From positions 1-20,721 of the forward strand of contig JAEYTJ010000150.1 of NCBI GenBank assembly GCA_023434095.1: DNA of 20,721 nt, given 5' to 3'. Positions 13,631 to 20,721 of the stretch are shown here, in pieces; positions within the stretch are counted from its first letter, which is position 1, and every line of letters begins with the position of its first letter. The position numbers were made by a program, and so were the translations under genes. The notes under the pieces are model-generated. The model did no database searches. It saw nothing but the letters and a program-made list of their open reading frames with translations, and was not told the DNA's origin. This DNA comes from Pseudomonadota bacterium (GTDB lineage Bacteria; Pseudomonadota; Alphaproteobacteria; Rhizobiales; Xanthobacteraceae).

Positions 13631-13688
13631 TCCGCATGCGCCCGCTCCAAGCTCAAGGAGCCCGGGACGGCGTTCCGCGGGCCGCCCC

Positions 13689-16600
13689 CTACCGCGTCGG
13701 CACCACCGCCGGGGGTGTCGGGTCCGGCGCCTGGCGGAACTCGAAGATCTTGCGCAGGAAGCCGGGTGCCACGGCCGAGATCGGGTTGACCCGCAGCGTC
13801 GGCCCCGACACCGGCCCGACAATCTCGTAGGTCACGCCGACCAGCCCCTCATTCGGCCCGCCGCCGAGGAAGAACCCCACCACCGGCAGCCGGCTGAACA
13901 GATTGTTCAGCCCATAGGCCGGCACATAGGTGCCGCGCACGGACACGCGGTCATTGGCGAGATCGAGCGTGCCGTCGAAGGTCGAGCCGATCGACGGGCC
14001 CCAGATGGCCCCGTCGCGCAGGGTGATCTGCTGCGCCGAGCGCTGGAAGCTGACCTGAAGCTTGCGGAAGGAAATCGCCGAACCCGGCTGCGGGCGCCCG
14101 TCGCGCACCGTCTGCGGCGCGGCGGCGATCAGCCGGTCGAGACCGCCCTCGCCGCGGATCACGAAGTCGCGGACATTGATGACGCCGCTCTGCGGCCGGC
14201 CGCCGCCGGGGGCATCGACGTCGACCCAGAGGTCGCCGCCCTGGATCTTCGGGTAGAGGTCGACGAAGCGCAGCAGCGCCCCGGCGTCGCTGGTCGCCAC
14301 GCGCAGCTGCGGGCGGCCATTGCCCTGCGCCCTCAATTCGCCGGTCACCCCGCCGGAACGGCCGACGAGCGCGCCGAGCGAGAAGGCGCGCAGCTCGCCG
14401 TTCCGGCGCGAGAGCGCCAGCACGAGATCGCGCATGGTCTCGCCGTTGTTGCCGGCGACGACGCCGAGCTTAACGTCGAGATCGATGTCCGGCGGGCGGG
14501 CGGTGCCGGGGCCGCTGGGCGGGGTGTCGGTCAGCTGCTTGAGGAACGCACGCGCTTCGATCACCTCGCCCCGCACCGTCACCTTGTAGGTGCCGTCCAC
14601 GTTCTCCAGCTTCACACTGGCCTTGTCGCCGTCGGCGAGCTTGAAGGTCGGCAGGTTGGCGCTCAGCACCCCGCCCTTGGGATCGAGTTCCACCGTCCCG
14701 CGTATGTCGACCCCCTGGCCCGTCACCGCCAGATCCTCCATCCGGGTGACCCGGTCGGTGATGTGGGCCTTGGCGGTCAGCCGTGCCGGCTTGCCGGCCG
14801 GCTTGGTCCAGCCCGGCACCAGGTCGACGAGCTTGGCCCCGGTGAGGTCGAGGTCGACATCCACCGTCTTGACCTTCGCTCCGACCACGCCGGACAGCTT
14901 GACGCCGAGCGGACCCACCATGCCGGGCAGCTCGAAGCCGAGCTTCTGCCGCGCGGCGTCGTCGAGCGACGCGGCGACCGCGAAGGTGACGTCGCCGCTG
15001 GCCGGACGGTTGTACTCGAAACTGGCCGGCGCCCCGCCCAGCTTGCCCTCGCCGCGCGCCACCGTCGCCGCCTGTGTCACGAAGGCACGCACCGTGGCGT
15101 CGCTGAGGTTCTGGTTGAACACCATTTTCGACGCATCGAAATCGTCCAGCACGGCATCGAACGCATAGTCGATATCGGAGGGCCGGATGTCGTCCGAGAG
15201 CTTGACGCTGATCTGCGCGGTTCCCTCGATCGTACCGGAGACGGTCTGCGGATCGATCGGCACATAGGTCGGGCCGCGCAGCGGCGGAATGGCCGCCAGC
15301 TCGATGGCCGCCGCCGCCGGGCCGCCGACCTTCACCTGAACCTTCGCCTCGGGCTTTTCGGGGGCCGTGTCGGAAATGTCGAAGATGCTCTCGCCGATCT
15401 CCAGCCGGCGGTCGCCGGGCGTCTGCATCGCCGCCTTGGCAACCTTCACATGCGCGGTACGACCGGTGATCTTGACCGCCACGTCGGCATCGATGACGGG
15501 AGGGAGACCGGGCACCGGAATGAAGCGCCCATTGGTGCCGACAATGTCGATGCTCAGTCCATCGTCGGGAAGCGGGCGGTCGTCATTGCCGATGGAATCC
15601 AGCGGCGCGTTGAAGAAGATGGTCGCCTTGCTGACATCGCCGGAGACGAGATGGTCGTAAACCCACTTGCGCGGCGCCGGCGCGGCGACGGCCGGCCACA
15701 GCCGGATCAGCGAGGGTACCGTCATCGGCGTGGCGGTGACATTCATCGACAGCGAGGGCGAGGGCCCCGCCAGTTCCAGCGCACCGCCCAGCGTGATGCC
15801 GCCCTGCGGCCCCTTGAGATCGCCGCGATCGATGCTGGCACGCTGCGCCACCGGATCGAAGGACAGGTCGACCACGATGTCGTCGAGCACGAAGGGCGGC
15901 ACCTCCTTCTGGTGAGGGCCGCCGCCGAGAAAGCTGGCGCGGGCGGAATTCGTGTGCAGCCGCCACAGACCGGCTTTGTCGGCGGGTATCTCCACCGTCC
16001 CGGCGAGGTCCATGCCGAAGGGACCGGCCTGCGCCGTGACCGAGGTGAGGTTGATCCGCCGCGCCGCCGGGTCGAGCGTGAAGGCCACCACCGCCTCGTC
16101 GATCAGCATCCGCCCGTCCGCGTCCGGCCCCACCTGAAGCTCGCCGGCGCCGGCGGCCAGCCGGCCGCTGGTGGCCAGCACCACGCCGCGGGCGTCGATG
16201 GTGGCGTCCAGATCGATGGAAAGCGGCGAGGTGGCGAGAATATCGGCGCCCGCCTTGCCGGCGGCGATCAGCAGATCGCGCGGCGCCAGATCGCGGACGT
16301 CCAGCTCGAGGTCGCGCCGCCCGTCGACGAGCGCGCCGAGGGTGGCACGGGCGGACCAGGGTCCGTCCATGCCACCGGCCTTGATGTCGAAGGTGACACC
16401 GCCCTCGGCGGGGCGCGACAGCGACAGGTCGATGTCGTCGAAGGTCCATTCGCGCCCGCTGACCTCGTTGCGGATGACGACGATGCCCTCCTTGAGGCCG
16501 ATTTCGCTCAGCTTGCCGCCATCGAGTCCGCCCTCGTCGAACTGGCGGGCCAGCGCGGCGAGGCTGGCGAGGCGAAGCGGGCCGAACGGCGTCGCCACCT

Positions 16601-17243
16601 GCCGATCCGGCGCGGGGGCGGCGTCGCCCGGCACGGCCATCGGCGCCTCGGCAGGCGCCGCGGCGGCCGGCTCGGCCGTCGGCACGGTGGCGAGGACCTT
16701 GGGTTGGGGACGGGCGCCGTCGGCGGCGTCGGCCTCGGCGGAGATGGCGAGCTGGCCCTGCGCATCGATGAACACGTTCAGCCGGACGCCGACCAGATCG
16801 ACCCGCTCGGGCTGCATCAGCCAGGGCAGCCAGCTGTCCTGCAGCGCCACCTCGGCCTGCGGGGCGGTGGCGATGACATCGCCGTCATCGTCGCGCACGG
16901 TGATGTCGTTGGCGTGCAGGACGATGCCCCCGCTCGCCGCGCGCTCGGCGATGATGGCGCCGATCTGCACCGTGCGACCGGCGCCGAGCCGCGCTTCCAG
17001 CGTCCGCTCGACATAGGGACGGGCCATGTCGACGGTGAGGACGCCGGCGCTGAACAGGAAATAGACGCTGGCGATCGCCGCCGCAGCCACGAGGACGGCG
17101 GAGCCGCCCGACCAGGCGCACAGGCGCAGCCAGCGCAGCCGGCGCGCGGGCGCCGCGCACGTCCGCGGCGACCGCTTGACGCGAAGGCGCTTCACCTGGC
17201 GCTTGCCGGCTGTCGGCGACCTGTGCGTCGTCTTGTCATTCAT
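13689..17243 (-). CDS. Large AsmA-like/DUF3971 envelope protein
   Basis: This 1184-residue protein belongs to the AsmA-like group that includes YhdP and TamB. In E. coli, members of this group form long hydrophobic grooves that carry phospholipids from the inner to the outer membrane; that role here is an inference. A basic N-terminus (about 40 residues) precedes one transmembrane helix at about 43-66, with the rest periplasmic. A disordered Ala/Pro stretch lies near 185-212. The remainder is a long run of amphipathic beta repeats with DUF3971-like sequence, closing with the AsmA-like end GLVGVTYEIVGPVSGPTLRVN and APGFLRKIFEF. The ATG at 17243 has AAGGA about 11 bases upstream. It diverges from bcp and converges on tyrS. 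Confidence 0.88.
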   Translation of the reverse strand: MNDKTTHRSPTAGKRQVKRLRVKRSPRTCAAPARRLRWLRLCAWSGGSAVLVAAAAIASVYFLFSAGVLTVDMARPYVERTLEARLGAGRTVQIGAIIAERAASGGIVLHANDITVRDDDGDVIATAPQAEVALQDSWLPWLMQPERVDLVGVRLNVFIDAQGQLAISAEADAADGARPQPKVLATVPTAEPAAAAPAEAPMAVPGDAAPAPDRQVATPFGPLRLASLAALARQFDEGGLDGGKLSEIGLKEGIVVIRNEVSGREWTFDDIDLSLSRPAEGGVTFDIKAGGMDGPWSARATLGALVDGRRDLELDVRDLAPRDLLIAAGKAGADILATSPLSIDLDATIDARGVVLATSGRLAAGAGELQVGPDADGRMLIDEAVVAFTLDPAARRINLTSVTAQAGPFGMDLAGTVEIPADKAGLWRLHTNSARASFLGGGPHQKEVPPFVLDDIVVDLSFDPVAQRASIDRGDLKGPQGGITLGGALELAGPSPSLSMNVTATPMTVPSLIRLWPAVAAPAPRKWVYDHLVSGDVSKATIFFNAPLDSIGNDDRPLPDDGLSIDIVGTNGRFIPVPGLPPVIDADVAVKITGRTAHVKVAKAAMQTPGDRRLEIGESIFDISDTAPEKPEAKVQVKVGGPAAAAIELAAIPPLRGPTYVPIDPQTVSGTIEGTAQISVKLSDDIRPSDIDYAFDAVLDDFDASKMVFNQNLSDATVRAFVTQAATVARGEGKLGGAPASFEYNRPASGDVTFAVAASLDDAARQKLGFELPGMVGPLGVKLSGVVGAKVKTVDVDLDLTGAKLVDLVPGWTKPAGKPARLTAKAHITDRVTRMEDLAVTGQGVDIRGTVELDPKGGVLSANLPTFKLADGDKASVKLENVDGTYKVTVRGEVIEARAFLKQLTDTPPSGPGTARPPDIDLDVKLGVVAGNNGETMRDLVLALSRRNGELRAFSLGALVGRSGGVTGELRAQGNGRPQLRVATSDAGALLRFVDLYPKIQGGDLWVDVDAPGGGRPQSGVINVRDFVIRGEGGLDRLIAAAPQTVRDGRPQPGSAISFRKLQVSFQRSAQQITLRDGAIWGPSIGSTFDGTLDLANDRVSVRGTYVPAYGLNNLFSRLPVVGFFLGGGPNEGLVGVTYEIVGPVSGPTLRVNPISAVAPGFLRKIFEFRQAPDPTPPAVVPTR

Positions 17244-17319
17244 CTACGGCACGAATCCTTGAGGCTGGGCCATAATGCCCGTGCACGAGACAGGCCGCGA
17301 CACCTTATCCACGCGCTTG

Positions 17320-17348
17320 CTGACATCCCGCTGATCGCCCTGCACAAT
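17320..17348 (+). promoter_or_regulatory. Possible bcp promoter
   Basis: CTGACA (17320-17325) and CACAAT (17343-17348) stand exactly 17 bases apart on the + strand. They match the sigma-70 consensus at five and four of six positions. The start point would be near 17355, giving a leader of about 80 nt. In GC-rich DNA such a match is suggestive only. Confidence 0.3.
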
Positions 17349-17437
17349 CGCCGCGCCTTCACATCTGTCGGCGGGCTCCCGCCCAGCCGCACACGCCTCC
17401 CAGCCGATCACCCCCAAACACGCCGAAAGGAAGGCAT

Positions 17438-17905
17438 ATGACCGAGATTGCCGTAGGCGCCCCCGCGCCGGACTTCACTTTGACCACCGATTCGGGCGAG
17501 GTGCTGTCGCTCGCCGGCTGCCGGGGCCGAAAGCTGGTGCTCTATTTCTACCCGAAGGCCGGCACGTCCGGCTGCACGGTCGAGGCGCATGACTTCAACC
17601 GGCTGAAGCCCGACTTCGAGGCCGCCGGCACGCTGATCGTCGGCGTCTCTCCCGATCCGGACAAGGCGCTCGCCAAGTTCCGCGCCAAGGAGGGCCTGAC
17701 CTTCCCGCTCGCCGGCGACGAAGACCACGCCATGCTCGAAGCCTATGGCGTGTGGGCCGAGAAATCCATGTATGGCAAGAAGTACATGGGCGTGGAACGC
17801 ACCACCGTGCTGATCGACGCCGAGGGCAAGGTCGCCCGGCTGTGGCCGAAGGTGAAGGTCGCCGGCCATGCCGATGAAGTGCTGGCCGCGGCGCAGGCAC
17901 TCTGA
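17438..17905 (+). CDS. bcp: Bcp-type thiol peroxidase (peroxiredoxin Q)
   Basis: This 155-residue cytoplasmic peroxiredoxin reduces hydrogen peroxide and organic peroxides. The family core is clear: APAPDFTL, VLYFYPKAGTSGCTVEAHDF with the peroxidatic Cys46, VGVSPDPDKALAKF, and KYMGVERTTVLIDAEG. The resolving cysteine that E. coli Bcp carries five residues after the peroxidatic one (GCT-x-EAC) is His51 here. The only other cysteine is Cys28, before the active-site strand. It is therefore a 1-Cys form, or one resolved in another way. The ATG at 17438 has a strong AAGGAAGG six bases upstream. It diverges from the AsmA-like gene and converges on prfB. Confidence 0.94.
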   Translation: MTEIAVGAPAPDFTLTTDSGEVLSLAGCRGRKLVLYFYPKAGTSGCTVEAHDFNRLKPDFEAAGTLIVGVSPDPDKALAKFRAKEGLTFPLAGDEDHAMLEAYGVWAEKSMYGKKYMGVERTTVLIDAEGKVARLWPKVKVAGHADEVLAAAQAL

Positions 17906-17910
17906 CTTCC

Positions 17911-17933
17911 GCGGGGCGCTTCGCGCGCCCCGC
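17911..17933. terminator. GC-only hairpin between convergent bcp and prfB
   Basis: GCGGGGCGC (17911-17919) and GCGCCCCGC (17925-17933) form a perfect 9-bp stem with loop TTCGC in the 40-base gap between two converging genes. There is no T-tract on either side, so termination would not be of the classic intrinsic kind; the position still suggests a 3'-end role for both transcripts. Confidence 0.5.
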
Positions 17934-17945
17934 CGCCCGGCCGGC

Positions 17946-19076
17946 TCAGTCCACGTCCTCGACGCTGGCCGGCCCGCCGCCATAGGCGCGCTGGGCCAGC
18001 GCCGCCTCCATGAAGGGATCGAGATCGCCGTCCAGCACTTCCTGGGGAGTGCCGGAGGTCACGCCGGTGCGCAGGTCCTTCACCAGCTGGTAGGGCTGCA
18101 GCACATAGGAGCGGATCTGGTGGCCCCAGCCGATATCGGTCTTGGCGGCCTGATCGGCGGCGGCCTGCGCCTCGCGCTTCTTCAGCTCCATCTCATAGAG
18201 CTTGGCACGCAGCATCTCCCACGCCGTGGCGCGGTTCTTGTGCTGCGAACGATCGCCCTGCGCCACCACGGCGATGCCCGTGGGAATGTGGGTGAAACGC
18301 ACGGCGGATTCGGTCTTGTTGACGTGCTGGCCGCCCGCACCGCCGGACCGCATGGTGTCGATGCGCAGGTCGCTTTCCTTGATGTCGACGACGATGCGGT
18401 CGTCGATGACCGGATAGACGTCGACACTGGCGAAGGAGGTCTGGCGCCGGGCATTCGAATCGAAGGGCGAGATGCGCACCAACCGGTGCACGCCGGCCTC
18501 GGTCTTCATCCAGCCATAGGCATTGTGGCCCTTGACCAGAATGGTCGCTGACTTCAGCCCGGCGGTTTCGCCGGCCTGCTCGTCCACCAGCTCGACCTTG
18601 AAGCCGCGCCCTTCCGCCCAGCGCGTATACATGCGCAGCAGCATCAGCGCCCAGTCCTGGCTGTCGGTGCCGCCGGCACCGGCATGGACTTCGAGATAGC
18701 TGTCGTTGGCGTCCGCCTCACCCGACAGCAGCGCTTCCAGCTGGCGCCGCGCCACCTCGCCCTTCAGCCGCGTGAGCGCGGCCGCCGCCTCGTCGACGAT
18801 GGAGGCGTCGCCCTCGGCCTCGCCCATCTCGATCAGCTCGACATTGTCCGCCAGTTCGCGCTCGATGCGCTCCAGAGCGCCGAGGCCGTCCTCCAGCGTG
18901 CCGCGCTCCTGCATCAGCTTTTGCGCCCGGTCGGGATCGTTCCACAGATTGGGGTCCTCGGCGAGCGCGTTCAGCTCGGCAAGGCGGGCCTTGGAACGGT
19001 CGAAATCGATGTGCTGCCGCAGCAACTTGGCGGCTTCCCGGATTTCGTCGACGCTCGCGGCGAGCTCGGCGCGCAT
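17946..19076 (-). CDS. prfB: Peptide chain release factor 2
   Basis: RF2 recognises UAA and UGA stop codons and triggers peptide release. The 376-residue product has the RF2 anticodon-like tripeptide SPF at 203-205 (RISPFDSNARRQTSF) and the catalytic GGQ at 248-250 (SGGAGGQHVNKTESAVR). The N-terminal helices (IREAAKLLRQHIDFD, LAEDPNLWNDPDRAQKL) are complete. The gene is one uninterrupted frame, with no in-frame UGA near codon 25, so the programmed +1 frameshift of E. coli prfB is absent here. The ATG at 19076 lies about 30 bases behind a good predicted promoter. prfB next to the PBP1a gene is a recurrent pairing in this order; here a GST-like gene lies between them. Confidence 0.96.
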   Translation of the reverse strand: MRAELAASVDEIREAAKLLRQHIDFDRSKARLAELNALAEDPNLWNDPDRAQKLMQERGTLEDGLGALERIERELADNVELIEMGEAEGDASIVDEAAAALTRLKGEVARRQLEALLSGEADANDSYLEVHAGAGGTDSQDWALMLLRMYTRWAEGRGFKVELVDEQAGETAGLKSATILVKGHNAYGWMKTEAGVHRLVRISPFDSNARRQTSFASVDVYPVIDDRIVVDIKESDLRIDTMRSGGAGGQHVNKTESAVRFTHIPTGIAVVAQGDRSQHKNRATAWEMLRAKLYEMELKKREAQAAADQAAKTDIGWGHQIRSYVLQPYQLVKDLRTGVTSGTPQEVLDGDLDPFMEAALAQRAYGGGPASVEDVD

Positions 19077-19111
19077 GTTGGCTACTCTCGATAGGACGTT
19101 GAAGGCGGCGG

Positions 19112-19140
19112 AAAATAGAGGCGTTGCCCCAAGGTGTAAA
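19112..19140 (-). promoter_or_regulatory. Predicted sigma-70 promoter of prfB
   Basis: On the minus strand TTTACA (19135-19140, five of six to consensus) and TATTTT (19112-19117, four of six) are spaced by exactly 17 bases. The start would fall near 19105, about 30 bases before the prfB ATG. Confidence 0.55.
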
Positions 19141-19219
19141 CGCCCCGCCTGCGCTTGGCGGGTTGCGGGCGACGGCAGCGGGCCTAGGATGCGGCAAACG
19201 CTGGGATAAGGAACACCCG

Positions 19220-19837
19220 ATGCATCTCGTCGGCATGCTCGATTCGCCCTATGTGCGCCGCGTCGCGGTGTCGCTGACCTATCTGGGCCTGCCCTTCACC
19301 CACGAATCCGTGTCGGTGTTCCGTCACTATGAGCGGTTCCAGACGATCAATCCGGTCGTGAAGGCGCCGACGCTGGTGACCGACGGCGGTGTCGTGCTGA
19401 TGGACTCGACGCTGATCCTCGAACATGCGGAAAAGCTGGCCGGCCCCGGCCGCTCGCTCGTCCCGGACGAGCCGGCGCGGCATGCCCGCGCCCAGCGCAT
19501 CATCGGCCTCGCGCTGGCGGCCTGCGAGAAGAGCGTGCAGATCGTCTATGAGCACCAGCTGCGGCCGGCGGAGAAGCTGCATAAGCCATGGCTCGACCGG
19601 GTGAACGAGCAGCTCTTCGCCGCCTACCGCCTGCTGGACGAGGAGATCGGGCCCGCCGAGGGCTGGCTGTTCGGCGCGGCACCGATGCAGGCGGACATCA
19701 CCGCCGCCATCGCCTGGACCTTCACCACCCGGATGATCCCCGACGTGATGCCGGCCGATGCCTTCCCATCCGTCGCCCGGCTCGCCACCCTCGCCGAGGC
19801 GCAGGAAGCGCTCCAGGACTGGCCCTATGACGGCTAG
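19220..19837 (+). CDS. Glutathione S-transferase family protein
   Basis: This 205-residue cytoplasmic protein has the two-domain GST layout. The thioredoxin-like domain starts MHLVGMLDSPYVRRVAVSLTYLGLPF and holds NPVVKAPTLVTDGGVVLMDSTLILEHAE, where VKAPTL carries the cis-proline and DST the glutathione-contacting turn. The helical domain follows from about residue 85 (RAQRIIGLALAACEKSVQIVYE, EGWLFGAAPMQADITAAIAWTF). The catalytic position after LDSPY is Tyr or Ser; the substrate is unknown. The ATG at 19220 has AAGGA seven bases upstream and fits the family start. A weak promoter pair, TTGCGG (19163-19168) and TAGGAT (19185-19190), lies ahead. It diverges from prfB and converges on mrcA. Confidence 0.9.
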   Translation: MHLVGMLDSPYVRRVAVSLTYLGLPFTHESVSVFRHYERFQTINPVVKAPTLVTDGGVVLMDSTLILEHAEKLAGPGRSLVPDEPARHARAQRIIGLALAACEKSVQIVYEHQLRPAEKLHKPWLDRVNEQLFAAYRLLDEEIGPAEGWLFGAAPMQADITAAIAWTFTTRMIPDVMPADAFPSVARLATLAEAQEALQDWPYDG

Positions 19838-19953
19838 GCCGCCCGCCGCCCTGCGGGAGGAAAACCGACGATAAGACTTGTCCGTCAGACAGTTGGAGCG
19901 CGCTTCGGCGAAATCGATTCAATCCAGCCGGCGCCAGGGAAAGAGGACGCGGC

Positions 19954-20721
19954 TCAGTAGAGCCCCCCCGTGCCGCTGGCCCCGACCGCCCGGTCGGCGT
20001 CAGGGTTGATGCCTATCGGATTGCCCGCCGCATCGGTGGCGCCGATGATCGAATAGCTGTCCGGCGGCGCGGTGCCGGGCTTGAAGGCTTCGAGGATCGA
20101 GGCCTCGCCCGGCCCGGCGCGCAGGCCGCTCTTCGGGTTGATACGGATCAGCTTGATGCCGGGCGGGACGCGGAACGGCACCGCCGGACGGTCGGCAAGC
20201 GCCAGCTTCATGAAATCGCGCACCACGGGGGCGGCGATGAGGCCGCCGGTGGAACCCTTGCCCATGGGCTTGGGCGTGTCGAAGCCGAGATAGACCGCCA
20301 CCACCAGTTCCGGCGTGTAGCCGACGAACCAGGCGTCCTTTTCCTCGTTGGTGGTGCCGGTCTTGCCGGCGATCGGCTTGCCCAGCACCTTCAGCGCCGT
20401 GCCGGTGCCGCGCTGCACCACGCCTTCCAGCATCGAGGTGATCTGGTAGGCGGTCAACGTATCGAGCACCTGCTCGCGGCGGTCTACCAGTTGGGGCTCG
20501 GGCTGGTTCTTCCAGCCCTCCGGCGCGTCGCAGCCGCGGCACTCGCGCTGGTCATGCTTGAAGATCGTGCGTCCGTAGCGGTCCTGGATCCGGTCGATCA
20601 GCGTCGGCTTCACCCGCCGGCCGCCATTGGCGAACATCGAATAGGCGGCCGTCATGCGCAGCAGCGTCGTCTCGCCGGCGCCGAGCGACATCGACAAATA
20701 GGGGGCCAGATCCTCGTAGAC
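19954..20721 (-). CDS. mrcA: Penicillin-binding protein 1a, C-terminal part (cut by window end)
   Basis: PBP1a is a bifunctional peptidoglycan synthase, a glycosyltransferase plus transpeptidase anchored in the inner membrane. Only the last 255 residues are present, from the late transpeptidase domain: LSMSLGAGETTLLRMTAAYSM, then GKPIAGKTGTTNEEKDAWFVGYTPE, which contains the KTGT motif of the active site at residues 120-123 of the visible part. A closely spaced cysteine pair, ECRGCD (61 and 64), sits in the insert before it. The C-terminus ends GTGGLY after a Pro/Gly-rich tail. The frame is open to the window edge, so the start, the glycosyltransferase domain and the catalytic SxxK lie outside. 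The opposing GST-like gene ends 116 bases away; nothing else is seen in that gap. Confidence 0.94.
   Translation of the reverse strand, partial: VYEDLAPYLSMSLGAGETTLLRMTAAYSMFANGGRRVKPTLIDRIQDRYGRTIFKHDQRECRGCDAPEGWKNQPEPQLVDRREQVLDTLTAYQITSMLEGVVQRGTGTALKVLGKPIAGKTGTTNEEKDAWFVGYTPELVVAVYLGFDTPKPMGKGSTGGLIAAPVVRDFMKLALADRPAVPFRVPPGIKLIRINPKSGLRAGPGEASILEAFKPGTAPPDSYSIIGATDAAGNPIGINPDADRAVGASGTGGLY

Noticed and set aside
14763..17441. An 892-codon open frame on the + strand opposite the AsmA-like gene
   Set aside because: It is rich in Arg, Gly and His with no membrane helix or motif. The minus frame has a membrane anchor, family end motifs and a ribosome site.
18950..19076. Programmed frameshift in prfB
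   Set aside because: The frame is continuous from the ATG and there is no in-frame UGA near codon 25, so no frameshift is needed.

Overview
The window is a gene-dense, high-GC stretch from an alphaproteobacterium. It is probably from the order Hyphomicrobiales (Rhizobiales), and Xanthobacteraceae-like relatives would fit. The basis is the suf operon order, an Irr-type iron control element (ICE) in front of it, the protein sequences, and two families of intergenic palindromes that I know from these genomes. No mobile element, CRISPR array, tRNA or rRNA was seen.

Layout. Positions 1-96 hold the tail of a + strand gene. Positions 83-1006 (-) encode an MscS-type channel. Positions 1100-9298 (-) form one long Fe-S cluster assembly unit, read right to left: a group I (NifS/IscS-like) cysteine desulfurase, sufB, sufC, sufD, sufS (a second, group II desulfurase), sufT (DUF59), a VOC-fold protein, sufA and a TfoX N-terminal-domain protein. 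A predicted sigma-70 promoter (9503-9531) with an Irr-box palindrome at its likely start point (9486-9502) precedes the unit. The roughly 200-nt leader contains a 27-codon ORF. An alpha/beta hydrolase (9636-10301, +) diverges from it and meets a small secreted protein (10379-10747, -) at a strong bidirectional terminator.

The right half is housekeeping. It holds anmK (-) divergent from tyrS (+), a very large AsmA-like/DUF3971 envelope protein (-) divergent from a bcp peroxiredoxin (+), prfB (-), a glutathione S-transferase-like gene (+), and the C-terminal part of penicillin-binding protein 1a (-), cut by the window end.

How the parts fit. The desulfurases mobilise sulfur from cysteine, SufBCD builds clusters, SufA carries them and SufT supports maturation. 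The Irr box suggests the whole unit is tied to iron/heme status. No SufE or SufU sulfur acceptor is visible. Intergenic palindromes of one family sit inside the operon at VOC/sufA and sufD/sufS; a second family sits at sufC/sufB and downstream of tyrS. I see no clearly new defence, mobile or biosynthetic system. The points most worth checking are the Irr-box promoter with its leader ORF, the palindromes inside the operon, and a Bcp peroxiredoxin that lacks the usual resolving cysteine.
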